Shown: piece by piece, positions 7,151-15,356 of the stretch
How positions within the stretch are numbered: position 1 is the stretch's first letter
How the letters are laid out: every line of letters begins with the position of its first letter
DNA from: Rubrobacter taiwanensis
Lineage (GTDB): Bacteria; Actinomycetota; Rubrobacteria; Rubrobacterales; Rubrobacteraceae
Length of the DNA: 43,301 bases
Assembly (NCBI RefSeq): GCF_004337705.1
Contig: NZ_SKBU01000002.1
Location: 1 to 43,301, forward strand
Reading direction: 5' to 3'
Made by a program: the position numbers and the translations under genes
The notes under the pieces: model-generated
What the model was told of the DNA's origin: nothing
The model's input: only the letters and a program-made list of their open reading frames with translations
The model's database searches: none

Positions 7151-7806
7151 GCTTCCAGAGGCTCGATCACGGAGGGCTCGTCGTTGCGGGGGTTGTTGAC
7201 GCGCCTGCCGACCGGGTAAGCCACCAGCCCGTCCCCGGAGTACGGCCGCAGCAGCGACCGCAAAAGATCCGGGTCTTCCGCCTCCAGCCACACCCCGTAG
7301 TCCTCAGGCTCCAGGATGACCGGCATCCGGTCGTGAACCTCGCCCACCACGGCGTTCGGCCCGGTAGTGATAAGCGCGCACGACTCCACGGGACCGTCCG
7401 GTCCCTCCCACCGCTCCCAGAGCCCGGCGAAAGCGAAGGGCTCGCCGCTCCGCAGCCGGAAGTAGTACGGCTGCTTGCCGCCGTTGAGCTTCTTCCACTC
7501 GTAGAAGCCGTCCGCGACCATCAGGCACCGCCGCCGCCTGAAAGCCTCCCGGTAGGCGGGCTTCTCGGCTACGGTCTCGGCGCGGGCGTTGATCATGCGG
7601 TAGCCGATCTCGGGGTCCTTCGCCCAGAACGGGATGAGGCCCCACCGCAGCAGCTCCATCCGGCGCTCGCCGCCGGCGAGCCGCACGGCGGGCACGCTCT
7701 GGGTCGGCGCGATGTTGTACCGGGGCGGAAGCTCCGGGACGCCGCTCACCCCGAAGGCCCGCGCCAGGGTCTCCCGCTCCGTCGCCAAAGTGTACCGGCC
7801 ACACAT
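7147..7806 (-). CDS. SRAP-domain protein (YedK/HMCES), abasic-site DNA-protein crosslinker
   Basis: The 219-residue protein is a full SRAP domain. Met1 is removed to expose C2 (MCGRYTL), which forms a thiazolidine link with abasic sites in single-stranded DNA. Other active-site residues fit the E. coli YedK pattern within two positions: N73 (INARAET), E103 (GFYEW) and H158 (VHDRMP). It protects stalled forks from mutagenic repair of abasic sites. A -10-like TATAAC ends nine bases before the ATG and there is no Shine-Dalgarno, so the mRNA is likely leaderless or nearly so. A 61-residue protein is coupled downstream. Confidence 0.93.
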   Translation of the reverse strand: MCGRYTLATERETLARAFGVSGVPELPPRYNIAPTQSVPAVRLAGGERRMELLRWGLIPFWAKDPEIGYRMINARAETVAEKPAYREAFRRRRCLMVADGFYEWKKLNGGKQPYYFRLRSGEPFAFAGLWERWEGPDGPVESCALITTGPNAVVGEVHDRMPVILEPEDYGVWLEAEDPDLLRSLLRPYSGDGLVAYPVGRRVNNPRNDEPSVIEPLEA

Positions 7807-7815
7807 GGTGGCTCA

Positions 7816-7821
7816 GTTATA
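7816..7821 (-). promoter_or_regulatory. -10 box (TATAAC) of the SRAP gene, giving a very short leader
   Basis: TATAAC on the minus strand (7821-7816) is nine bases from the ATG, so transcription would start within a few bases of the start codon. The region between has no ribosome site. The -35 is weak. Confidence 0.45.
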
Positions 7822-7843
7822 CCAGAGTCCGCCCCGTTCTCCA

Positions 7844-8803
7844 CTACCCTTTTGAGGCGAGGCCCGGAATCCCGGCCGCGCTCTCCGCCGCCCGCACGGC
7901 GCGCAGTATGGACTCCTGCACCACCTGGGCCGCCCGGGCTCCGACCACGTCGGTGAGCGCCTCCACCTCGCCCGTGGCAGCGGCGAAGATGGCGTCCCCG
8001 TCGTAGGTGGTGTGGGCCGGATATACGGCGCGCGAGACCCCGCTCTGCGCCATCTGGGCCACCTTGTTGGCCTGTGCCTTGGTGAGCCGGGCGTTCGTCG
8101 CCACGACCCCGATGGTCGTGTTCTCGGCCGCCCGGATGCGCCCCGCCGCCCGAGCGAGCAGCTCCACGCTGTCCGCGAGCGAGCCGTCCTCCCGGCGCGG
8201 ACCGGCCAGGATCTCGCCCGATCCAGGCTCCCGCACGTCGCCCAGCGCGTTGACCACGACGAGCGCTGCCACCACGAGCCCGTCCTCCAGCCGCACCGCC
8301 GCGCTCCCCACCCCGCCCTTCATCGCCCGCTCGGGACCGAGCATCTTGCCCACGGTGGCTCCCGTGCCGGCTCCCGCGTTCCCCTGCGCGAAGTCGTATC
8401 TCCGGGCGGAAGATGCGGCCTCGTAGCCCATCCCGGCGTCGGGACGGGCGCGGGGAGAGCCGATGCCGAGGTCGAAGATCACGGCCGCGGGCACTATCGG
8501 GACGCGGGCGACGCCGACGTCCACGCCCCGGCCCCGCTCCTCCAGATAGCGCATCACGCCGTCCGCGGCGGCGAGCCCGAAGGCGCTGCCCCCGGTGAGC
8601 AAGATGCCGTGCACCTCCTCGATGCGGTTGAGGGGGTCCAGCAGCGCCGACTCCCGCGTGCCCGTGGCCGCACCGCGTGCGATATCCGCCCCGCTGACGG
8701 CGGGCACGTCGAAGATCACGGCCGTGCAGCCCGTCAGGCCCTCCGGGTCGCCCGCGTGTCCCACCCGCACGCCGGGCACGGCGCAGAGGTTGTCCAGGGC
8801 CAC
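7844..8803 (-). CDS. P1/S58-family peptidase (DmpA-like, Ntn-type self-processing)
   Basis: This 319-residue protein belongs to the P1 (S58, DmpA/beta-peptidyl aminopeptidase) family. Signature stretches are the N-terminal VPGVRVGHAGD, the GILLTGGSAFGLAAADGVMRYLEE segment and the ENTTIGVVATNA segment. In this family the last of these holds the internal cleavage site, where a Ser or Thr becomes the new N-terminal nucleophile; here a Thr of NTT is the candidate. It would be made as a precursor that splits into alpha and beta chains. It starts at GTG with GGAGAG eight bases upstream, three bases after the RicT gene, so the two are co-transcribed. The natural substrate is unknown. Confidence 0.85.
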   Translation of the reverse strand: MALDNLCAVPGVRVGHAGDPEGLTGCTAVIFDVPAVSGADIARGAATGTRESALLDPLNRIEEVHGILLTGGSAFGLAAADGVMRYLEERGRGVDVGVARVPIVPAAVIFDLGIGSPRARPDAGMGYEAASSARRYDFAQGNAGAGTGATVGKMLGPERAMKGGVGSAAVRLEDGLVVAALVVVNALGDVREPGSGEILAGPRREDGSLADSVELLARAAGRIRAAENTTIGVVATNARLTKAQANKVAQMAQSGVSRAVYPAHTTYDGDAIFAAATGEVEALTDVVGARAAQVVQESILRAVRAAESAAGIPGLASKG

Positions 8804-8806
8804 GGG

Positions 8807-9649
8807 CTACTCTCCTTCCGGCTCTTCCCGGTCCTCCCGGTCGGCGGGCTGCACTCCGGGGTTCTCACGCGCCAGCCGGTCTAGCGGGATGAGCTGCCGG
8901 TCGGAGCGCTTCTCGCCAAACTGCACGAAGACCGCGTCCTGCACCACGGCGTAATCCACGACCTGCCCCTCCTGCCCCTGGTAGGTGACGGTCGAGTTCT
9001 TGAACGGGGCGCGCTCCTTGAACTCCTTGTAGACCTCGTGCTCGTAGCGCATGCAGCACTTGACCTCGCCGCAGACGCCGTAGATCTTGTCGCTCGGCGT
9101 GATGCCCTGCTGCTTGGCGTGCCTGACCCCCACTGGCTGGCTGCGGCACCCGCTCCAGATGCTGCAGCAGAGCGGCAGCCCGCAGGTGTCGCACCCGCTG
9201 GCGCACCCGGAGCGCTCGATGAACGAGAACTGCTTGAGCGTCACCCGGAGGTTGAAGGTCTCCCTGAGGCGCCGGATGATCTGGCTCAGGTCCACCCGGC
9301 TCTCGGCCGCGTACTTGACCTCGGCGTGCGAGCGGTCCAGCGAGACGTCGCACCCGATGAACTCCACGCCCCGGATCTGGTAGTCGCGGACGAGCTTCTG
9401 AGCCTCCTTGCGGATCTCGCGCCCGTACTCCCGCAGCTCCCGCTCCAGCCGGAAGTCCTCCTCGGTCGCTATGCGCACGACGCGCAGCGGCTTCGTGTGG
9501 GGCTCCCGGCGCCGCGGGACGGAGGTGACCTGCCCGATGTACTCGGACCCGTCCACCTCGACCACCGCCTTGTACCCGACCCACAGCTTTAGGTCGCGGG
9601 CGTCGAAGAGCCTCGGCACCCGCTGGCCCGGAATCCGGATGTCTACCAA
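8807..9649 (-). CDS. ricT: PSP1-domain protein RicT (YaaT)
   Basis: This 280-residue PSP1 protein is homologous to Bacillus YaaT/RicT, part of the Fe-S-containing Ric (Y) complex that steers RNase Y mRNA processing. Cysteines that hold the cluster cluster in two places: C149, C153, C156, C161, C162 and C168, then C193, C198 and C199. It lies directly after holB, the same order (tmk-holB-yaaT) as in Firmicutes. The TTG at 9649 has no ribosome site. An ATT at 9688 in the same frame has GGAGGT six bases upstream and would add 13 residues, so the true start is unsettled. RicA and RicF are not in the window. Confidence 0.9.
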   Translation of the reverse strand: MVDIRIPGQRVPRLFDARDLKLWVGYKAVVEVDGSEYIGQVTSVPRRREPHTKPLRVVRIATEEDFRLERELREYGREIRKEAQKLVRDYQIRGVEFIGCDVSLDRSHAEVKYAAESRVDLSQIIRRLRETFNLRVTLKQFSFIERSGCASGCDTCGLPLCCSIWSGCRSQPVGVRHAKQQGITPSDKIYGVCGEVKCCMRYEHEVYKEFKERAPFKNSTVTYQGQEGQVVDYAVVQDAVFVQFGEKRSDRQLIPLDRLARENPGVQPADREDREEPEGE

Positions 9650-10719
9650 GCGGGGGAGGATGCGCGCGTCTGTCGCAGTATCCGTAATAGCGCCACCTCC
9701 AGAACAGCCTCTAACGTCACATTATACGTTAACTGCCCCCGGCACTCCGCCGCAACCCGCGCAGCCCCGGCCCAGTCCGCGCCCGGATAGCGCTCCACCG
9801 CCTGCTCCAGCTCCTCCCGCCGGTCGGTGTTGGCGATCAGCTCCGGCACCCCGGCGGCCACCGCGGCCAGATCCCGGTACACCAGCGCCAGGAGCTCCAG
9901 CGCCTCAGCTGCCGCCCGGTCCCGGCCCGCGCGCCGCGCCCTCCGCGCGCCCTCCTTCACCCGGCGGCCGCTCTCCTCCCATTCCCCGGCGCGCGCCAGA
10001 AACGCGGCCTCCTCCGCCGCCCCGACCTCCTCGGCGCGCGCGGCGATCCGCTCCACTGCCTCGTGCAGCCCCTCGAAGTCCTCCGGGAAGCTCAGCCCGG
10101 CCTCGAAGACCGCCTCCCGCATCTCCCGGAACCCGGGCTCCTCGGCGTACCGCAAAGCAAGCCCCACGCTCCCCCGCCCCAAAGCGGCCCACAATCCGGC
10201 CCGCTCGACGCCGCGCCGCTTGAGCAACTCCTCCACCTCCGGTACCGGGACCGGGCTGAAGCGCAGCGAGCGCGCCCGCGAGGCGATCGTCTCCAGCACG
10301 CTCTCGCGCGAGATTGCGAGCAGGAGGAAGACGGATTCGCCCTCCGGCTGCTCCAGGGTTTTCAGGAGCGCGTTGGCGGCCTGGACGTTGAGGGTGTCCG
10401 CCCGCAGGATGAAGACCCGCCGCACTCCTTCCAGGGGCCTGCTCGCCGCGAGCCGCACCACCTCCCGCGCCTGCCCGATGGTGGTGAACGCCCCTTCCGG
10501 CTCCACCTCGACGACGTCCGGGTGCAGCCCCGCGAGCGCCCGGCGGGACGGCTCTCCCTTCGAGACCAGAACCGCCGCGAACCGCCGGGCCACGGTGCGC
10601 TTCCCGACGCCTTCCGGACCGTGGAAGAGGTAGGCGTGGGAGAGACCCCCGCCCGCCAGTGAGCTCTCCAGCGAGCGGATGATATCCCGGTGCCCCACTA
10701 TGTCCCCGAAGACGCTCAA
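9643..10719 (-). CDS. holB: DNA polymerase III delta' subunit
   Basis: The 358-residue clamp-loader subunit opens with the conserved FGDIVGH and a P-loop (GPEGVGKRT, about 34-42). It continues with VFILRADTLNVQAANALLKTLEQP and the SRARS box (in place of SRC) near residue 160. The zinc-binding cysteine module usual between the P-loop and the Walker B region is missing. The frame stays open through the whole of tmk, but that part has no similarity to anything. The real start is TTG at 10719, overlapping the tmk stop as TTGA, with GAGGAGG just two bases away. Its 3' end overlaps ricT by seven bases. Confidence 0.9.
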   Translation of the reverse strand: MSVFGDIVGHRDIIRSLESSLAGGGLSHAYLFHGPEGVGKRTVARRFAAVLVSKGEPSRRALAGLHPDVVEVEPEGAFTTIGQAREVVRLAASRPLEGVRRVFILRADTLNVQAANALLKTLEQPEGESVFLLLAISRESVLETIASRARSLRFSPVPVPEVEELLKRRGVERAGLWAALGRGSVGLALRYAEEPGFREMREAVFEAGLSFPEDFEGLHEAVERIAARAEEVGAAEEAAFLARAGEWEESGRRVKEGARRARRAGRDRAAAEALELLALVYRDLAAVAAGVPELIANTDRREELEQAVERYPGADWAGAARVAAECRGQLTYNVTLEAVLEVALLRILRQTRASSPAW

Positions 10720-11327
10720 CCCCTCCTCAGCCCCGATATCTCCCGGTGCACCAGCGCGGCCAGCTCCTCCGGCGGCCGCTCCGCGTCCAACACCCGGAAG
10801 CGGTCCGGCTCCCGCTTCACCAGCTCCTCGAACCCGGCCTCCACACGCCGCATGAACTCGCTTCCTCCCGCCTCCAGCCGGTCCAGCCGCCGCCGCGTAC
10901 GCCGGGCGCGCGCGGCGGCGGAGAGCTTCAGGTAGAAAGTGACGTCCGGCCGCAGATCCCCGACGGCGAAGCCGTTGAGCCGCCGCACGAGCTCGACCCC
11001 CAGACCCCGGCCGTACCCCTGGTAGGCGAGGCTGGAGTCCAGGTAGCGCTCGCAGATCACACCCCGCCCCGAGCGAAGGTGCGGGATTATGTCCCGCCGG
11101 GTATGGTCGGCGCGTGCCGCAGCGTACAGGTACGCTTCCGTGAGGGAGTCCATCTCCAGCTCCGGGTCGAGCAGTAGCTCCCGGATGCGCTCCGCCGCCG
11201 GACTCCCGCCGGGCTCCCGGGTGAAGTGAAACTCCGGCAGCAGCCTCTTGAGGTTCCCTACCAGGGTGGACTTGCCGGAGAAGTCCAGCCCCTCGACGGT
11301 CACGAAGATTCCCCGGGAAGCTGCCAA
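10716..11327 (-). CDS. tmk: Thymidylate kinase
   Basis: This 203-residue kinase phosphorylates dTMP to dTDP. The P-loop GLDFSGKST (13-21) has F in place of the usual G. REPGGS, the CERYLDSSLAYQG motif (ERY for DRY) and the basic lid RARRTRRRLDR are all present. The start is TTG at 11327. No clear ribosome site precedes it, and a GTG eight codons on is the alternative. The gene begins three bases after the stop of the C26 amidotransferase, and its end overlaps holB, giving the classic tmk-holB-ricT order. Confidence 0.93.
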   Translation of the reverse strand: MAASRGIFVTVEGLDFSGKSTLVGNLKRLLPEFHFTREPGGSPAAERIRELLLDPELEMDSLTEAYLYAAARADHTRRDIIPHLRSGRGVICERYLDSSLAYQGYGRGLGVELVRRLNGFAVGDLRPDVTFYLKLSAAARARRTRRRLDRLEAGGSEFMRRVEAGFEELVKREPDRFRVLDAERPPEELAALVHREISGLRRG

Positions 11328-11330
11328 CTG

Positions 11331-12098
11331 CTAGGCGGCGGGCCGCCGCCTCTTCCTGCGCTCTTCGGCGGCCTCGACCAGAGCCCGGAAGAGCCCGAGC
11401 TGTCGCTCGTGGCGGGCGTGCATAGCCTCCGCATGCCACTGCACCCCGAGGATCCAGTGCGCAGACATCCCCCCGGTCTCAACGGCCTCTATCACGCCGT
11501 CCGAAGACCGGGCCACCACCCGCAACCCGGCGGCCAGATCCTTGATGGCCTGATGGTGGTACGAGTTCACCGGCACCCTGCCGGCCCCCGTGACGCCCGC
11601 GAGCACAGAGCCCTCCTCCACGCGTACGGAGTGCGTGGGGTGCCAGCGCGGGGCCGTCTGCTGGTGCCGGAGATACGCCCCTTCGTACTGGGTGGCGATG
11701 TCCTGATACAGCGTACCGCCCAGCTTGACGTTTATGAGCTGCATTCCCCGGCAGATGCCGAAGACCGGGATGCCAAGCTCCAGCGCCCTATCCATCAGCG
11801 CCAGCTCGAAGAAGTCCCGCTCGGGGATGATGGTCTCTATCTCCACCACCGGCTCCTCGCCGTAGTGGGCGGGGTCTATGTCGCTGCCCCCGCCGAGGAC
11901 TATGCCGTCCAGCCTGGAAGCCATCTCCTCGATGACCGCCTCGTCTACCACGGGCGGCAGGACCATCGGGATGCCGCCGGCCCTCGCGACCCCGTGCACG
12001 TAGTCCATGTCGGTCCGGGCGAACCCGTTCGTGGGGCCCGTGCCCACGGCCTCCCGGTCCACCTTCAGCGTAGCCGTCACACCTATAACGGGCGTCAA
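11331..12098 (-). CDS. Gamma-glutamyl-gamma-aminobutyrate hydrolase family (peptidase C26)
   Basis: The 255-residue class-I glutamine-amidotransferase-like protein has the nucleophile elbow GICRGMQ (C116) and the QWHAEAM motif with the catalytic His and Glu. The sequence GGGSDIDPAHYGEE is characteristic of the PuuD group, which hydrolyses gamma-glutamyl amides such as gamma-Glu-GABA from putrescine catabolism. No other polyamine gene is nearby, so the exact substrate is open. It starts at TTG behind GAGGAGCTGAGCGAGAG and is followed three bases later by tmk. Confidence 0.85.
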   Translation of the reverse strand: MTPVIGVTATLKVDREAVGTGPTNGFARTDMDYVHGVARAGGIPMVLPPVVDEAVIEEMASRLDGIVLGGGSDIDPAHYGEEPVVEIETIIPERDFFELALMDRALELGIPVFGICRGMQLINVKLGGTLYQDIATQYEGAYLRHQQTAPRWHPTHSVRVEEGSVLAGVTGAGRVPVNSYHHQAIKDLAAGLRVVARSSDGVIEAVETGGMSAHWILGVQWHAEAMHARHERQLGLFRALVEAAEERRKRRRPAA

Positions 12099-12119
12099 CT
12101 CTCGCTCAGCTCCTCCAGC

Positions 12120-12317
12120 TCAGAATATGGCCGCGTAACAACTGAGGAGGGAGATGGCCAGCATGATCCCGTAGCCGGCCCAGCGCGTCCCGCCGGGCGC
12201 GGAATGCTCCCCCGGCGCCTCGCTCAGGAGCTCGAGCTCTATCCGCTCTTCGACGTTGTGGACCTCTCCAGATCTCTCCGCTTCGAGGGACCCGATGGTT
12301 CTCCAGCCTCCTCCCGC
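12120..12317 (-). other. Open frame with a membrane-helix-like tail but no normal start codon
   Basis: Between topA and the C26 gene one minus-strand frame is open for 66 codons (TAA at 12318-12320 to TGA at 12122-12120). Its last 35 residues read like a small membrane protein: an acidic stretch (VHNVEERIELELLSEAPGE) followed by WAGYGIMLAISLLSCYAAIF. No ATG, GTG or TTG exists upstream of the internal ATG at 12164; a CTG, ATC or ATA start would be needed. The first half overlaps the topA 3' end. It may be a real small single-span protein or chance. Confidence 0.25.
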
Positions 12318-14344
12318 TTACCGTCCTTACGCTCCTGCCGCTTGGGACAGTCCAGGTTTATGCAGGTTATCCAGGGCCGGCGGCCGCCGATTACCTTTAT
12401 CTCCGGCGCGCCGCACGCCTCGCACCGCCGCCCCAACGGAATGATATCGCCCCGGGGCGGCAGCGAGAAGGTCACCCGGCACTCGGGATACCCCTCGCAC
12501 CCGGCGAAACGCTTGCCGCTCTTGCGGTTGCGCCGGATCACCAGGTTCTTGCCGCACTGCGGGCAGGGCCCCAGGACCTGGTCCTCCCGGATGCCGCTCC
12601 AGACGATGCCGGCGAACGCCTCCTTGGAGCCCTCCAGATGCTTGTAGACCCGCCGCAGGATCTCCCGCGAATCGTCTACCACGGAGTCCTTGCTGACCTT
12701 CCCCTCAGAGATGTCATCCATGCTCTTCTCCAGCCGGGCGGTCATCTCGTGCGTGGCGATCTCCGAGGCGTAGTCCTTAAGCGCCTTCGCCACCGCCATC
12801 CCGGTCTCGGTCGGCACGAGCGGGTCGCCGTGCACGTACCCCCGGTCGTAGAGGTTCTGGATGATCGCGGGCCGCGTGGCCTTCGTCCCGAGCCCCAGAT
12901 CCTCCATGAGCTGGATGAGCCGGCCCTGGCCGTACCGGCCCGGCGGCTGCGTCTCCTTGTCCAGCAGGCGGGACTCCACCACCTCGAGCTCCTGCCCCTC
13001 GCTGAGGCGCGGCAGCTCCTCGTCCGGCTTGCGCCCGTACGGGTAGACGGCCAGAAACCCCGGCTCCACGACCACCGTCCCGCCGGCGCTCAGCGGCTCC
13101 CCGCCGCTCTCCAGCTTGACCGTGGTGCGCTTAGTCTCCGCCGGACCGGACAGAGTAGCCAGAAAGCGCCGCACCACGAGCTCGTAGATCTTCCACTGGT
13201 CGTCCCGGAGCGCCTTCCTCAAGGCCGAACCCGTGGGGTAGATCGGCGGGTGGTCTGTGGTCTGCCTCTTGCCCCGCGTGGGCGAGAGCCTCTTCGCCTT
13301 GAGCAGCCGCCCGGCATACTCTCCCACACCCTCCACGCGCGTCAGGTTCCCGAGCACCTCCCGCAGGTCCAGCGACTCGGGATAGACGGTGTTGTCGGTT
13401 CTCGGGTACGAGATGTAGCCGTCCATGTACAGATCCTCGGCTATCCGCGCCGCCCGCGAAGGGCTTACCCCGATGTTCGCCGCAGCGGCCAGAAACGCCG
13501 TCGTGGAGAAGGGGGTGGGCGGCTGGCGCTTGCTGGACCGCTCCCGGACCTCCACCACCCGCGCGGTGGCGGCCAGGTTCTTAAGCGCGGCCTCGGCCCG
13601 ATCCTTCTCCTTGAACCGCCCCGCAGCATGGCGGGCCGTGAACACCTCGCCGGCGCGCAGGCCCGCCTCTACCTCCCAGTAGGGCTCGGGCCTGAAGCGC
13701 CGGCGCTCCAGCTCCCGCTCGGCGATCAGAACCAGCGTCGGCGACTGCACCCTCCCCACGGAGAGGAAGGAGCTTCCGTACCGCCTGGTCGCCCGCGAGA
13801 CCCACCGGGTGAGGGTCGCTCCCCAGATGAGGTCTATGTCCTGCCGCGCCTCGCCCGCGGCCGCAAGCTCCCGGGAGACCTCGGCGAGCTCGTCGAACGC
13901 CCGCGTGACCTCGCCCCTGGTCAGCGCCGAGAAACGGGCGCGCTTGACGTGGTCCATCAGCTTCGGGTTGGCCTCAAACGCCAGTGAAAGCGCATCCACC
14001 CCGATGAGCTCGCCCTCCCGGTCGTAGTCGGTGGCGATGATGACCTCATCGGCCTTCTTGGCCAGCGACTTGATCGCCTGCGCCACACCTTTCTCGGTAA
14101 CCGTCTTGCGGACCTCGGCGTCTATCAGCTCGGCAGGCTCCACCTTCTGCCAGTTGGAGTACTCCTCCGGGAACTCCAGCGTCAGCACATGCCCCTTGAG
14201 CCCGACCGACACGCACTCATCCCCCCTCCACTCAAAGGTGTGGTGGGGTATGCTGCGGTATTTGCCCTCCCTGACCTCGCCCTCGGCTAGGAAACCGGCG
14301 ATCTTCTTCGCCGTGTTCGCCTTCTCACTAATAATTAGTCGCAT
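12239..14344 (-). CDS. topA: DNA topoisomerase I (type IA), archaeal-like
   Basis: This 701-residue type IA topoisomerase relaxes negative supercoils. Toprim residues are E7 (IISEKAN) and the D106-x-D108-x-E110 triad (ATDYDREGE). Catalytic Y313 lies in GYISYPRTDNT. The C-terminus has two four-cysteine zinc ribbons, CPQCGKN...CEGYPEC and CEACGAP...CINLDC. The N-terminus MRLIISEKANTAKKIA and the IPHHTFEWRGDE region resemble archaeal topoisomerase I/III more than the usual bacterial TopA, which opens MKLVIVESPAKAKTI. ATG at 14344 is the start; the 32 extra codons open upstream are non-homologous and cross the promoter. There is no Shine-Dalgarno, so the mRNA is probably leaderless. Confidence 0.93.
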   Translation of the reverse strand: MRLIISEKANTAKKIAGFLAEGEVREGKYRSIPHHTFEWRGDECVSVGLKGHVLTLEFPEEYSNWQKVEPAELIDAEVRKTVTEKGVAQAIKSLAKKADEVIIATDYDREGELIGVDALSLAFEANPKLMDHVKRARFSALTRGEVTRAFDELAEVSRELAAAGEARQDIDLIWGATLTRWVSRATRRYGSSFLSVGRVQSPTLVLIAERELERRRFRPEPYWEVEAGLRAGEVFTARHAAGRFKEKDRAEAALKNLAATARVVEVRERSSKRQPPTPFSTTAFLAAAANIGVSPSRAARIAEDLYMDGYISYPRTDNTVYPESLDLREVLGNLTRVEGVGEYAGRLLKAKRLSPTRGKRQTTDHPPIYPTGSALRKALRDDQWKIYELVVRRFLATLSGPAETKRTTVKLESGGEPLSAGGTVVVEPGFLAVYPYGRKPDEELPRLSEGQELEVVESRLLDKETQPPGRYGQGRLIQLMEDLGLGTKATRPAIIQNLYDRGYVHGDPLVPTETGMAVAKALKDYASEIATHEMTARLEKSMDDISEGKVSKDSVVDDSREILRRVYKHLEGSKEAFAGIVWSGIREDQVLGPCPQCGKNLVIRRNRKSGKRFAGCEGYPECRVTFSLPPRGDIIPLGRRCEACGAPEIKVIGGRRPWITCINLDCPKRQERKDGKREEAGEPSGPSKRRDLERSTTSKSG

Positions 14345-14354
14345 ATTGTTAAAC

Positions 14355-14360
14355 TTTATA
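14355..14360 (-). promoter_or_regulatory. topA -10 box (TATAAA), leaderless-type spacing
   Basis: TATAAA (14360-14355, minus) ends ten bases before the topA ATG. That places the transcription start about four bases from the start codon. The surrounding 40 bases are AT-rich against a GC-rich background. The -35 is not recognisable. Confidence 0.5.
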
Positions 14361-14387
14361 ACACATTGGACGATCCGGCCATGCCTT

Positions 14388-15356
14388 TCACGAGTTTTTC
14401 TGCCCGACCCAGATCCGCAGAGCGCAGAGCCCCAACACACCGAGCAGGACGGCGAACCACAGGGTCACGAGCCGGATGATGAGCGTCAGGGCACCCGCGA
14501 CGCCGGCCGCCAGCCCGGAGATGGTGTGCAGGAGGCCGGCTATGCCGGCCTCCGCAGCTCCCAGCCCCCCGGGCAGCATGCTCAGCGACCCGGCGATGGA
14601 GGCCACCGCGAAGATGAATGTCATCTCCAGAAACGGGATCTGGAGCCCCAGCGCCACCGCGCACAGATAGACGGCCAGGATCTCAAAGCCCCACCCCGCG
14701 AAGGAGATGAACGAGGCCACGGCCAGCGGGGCCGGGGCCAGGAGCCGGTTCGAGGAGCCGTGAAACTCACCCACGTGCGGGGCGAGCCGCCTCAAGAGCG
14801 GCAGGTTCCTCAAGAGGCGCTCCGCCGCCAGCGAGAGCCGCCGCGAGCGCAGCACGGCCACGCCGGCCGCGGTGAGGCCCGCGAAGGCGAGCAGGAGTCC
14901 CGGACCGAACTGGAACGCCAGAGCGCCCATTAGACCCCAGGCGATCATGCCCGTCCCGTCCGTCGCCCGCTCGGCGAAGACGGCCGGGGCGGTGCGGGCC
15001 ACGGGAGCTCCCACCGTCTGCCGCAGGAAGACGCTCTTGAGCACCTCCCCGAGCTTGCCGGGCGAGATCGTCATCGAGAGCCCGGCGGCGAAGATGGCGA
15101 GATCCACCCTGCGGTCGGGAGCGGGGACCTTCAGCATGCGCAGGTAGTAGCGCCAGCGCGCGTAGCGCACGAGGTACGAGAGGGTCACGAGCCCCAGGAT
15201 GAGCGGTATAAGCCCCCAGTCGAGGGCGGCCAGTGCGCTCCGGAGCTCGTCCACGCCGGAGAGGACTGCCAGAACGAGGTAGACCCCCGCCCCCAGTGCG
15301 AGCGCCAGCAGGAAATTCCGGCGCAGGCTCTCCAGGACGCCGCTACCGGACGACAT
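14388..15356 (-). CDS. Flippase-like integral membrane protein (UPF0104 / LPG-synthase TM domain)
   Basis: The 322-residue protein is a polytopic membrane protein with about eight hydrophobic segments, starting at LLALALGAGVYLVLAVL. Family signatures are SMTISPGKLGEVLKSVFL, the FAERATDG segment and SLSMLPGGLGAAEAGIAGL near the C-terminus. It matches the membrane domain of lysylphosphatidylglycerol synthase (MprF) without the catalytic domain, a group thought to flip lipids or lipid-linked sugars. Its start overlaps the end of the decaprenyl-phosphate phosphoribosyltransferase-like gene by 14 bases, which suggests it handles that enzyme's lipid product. The substrate is an inference. Confidence 0.83.
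   Translation of the reverse strand: MSSGSGVLESLRRNFLLALALGAGVYLVLAVLSGVDELRSALAALDWGLIPLILGLVTLSYLVRYARWRYYLRMLKVPAPDRRVDLAIFAAGLSMTISPGKLGEVLKSVFLRQTVGAPVARTAPAVFAERATDGTGMIAWGLMGALAFQFGPGLLLAFAGLTAAGVAVLRSRRLSLAAERLLRNLPLLRRLAPHVGEFHGSSNRLLAPAPLAVASFISFAGWGFEILAVYLCAVALGLQIPFLEMTFIFAVASIAGSLSMLPGGLGAAEAGIAGLLHTISGLAAGVAGALTLIIRLVTLWFAVLLGVLGLCALRIWVGQKNS

Noticed and set aside
10720-11439. Possible Tmk-HolB fusion (598-residue frame)
   Set aside because: The first 240 residues are an out-of-frame reading of tmk. The real holB starts at the TTG at 10719.
12638-13987. 449-residue open frame on the plus strand
   Set aside because: Antisense of topA, low-complexity composition and no motif.
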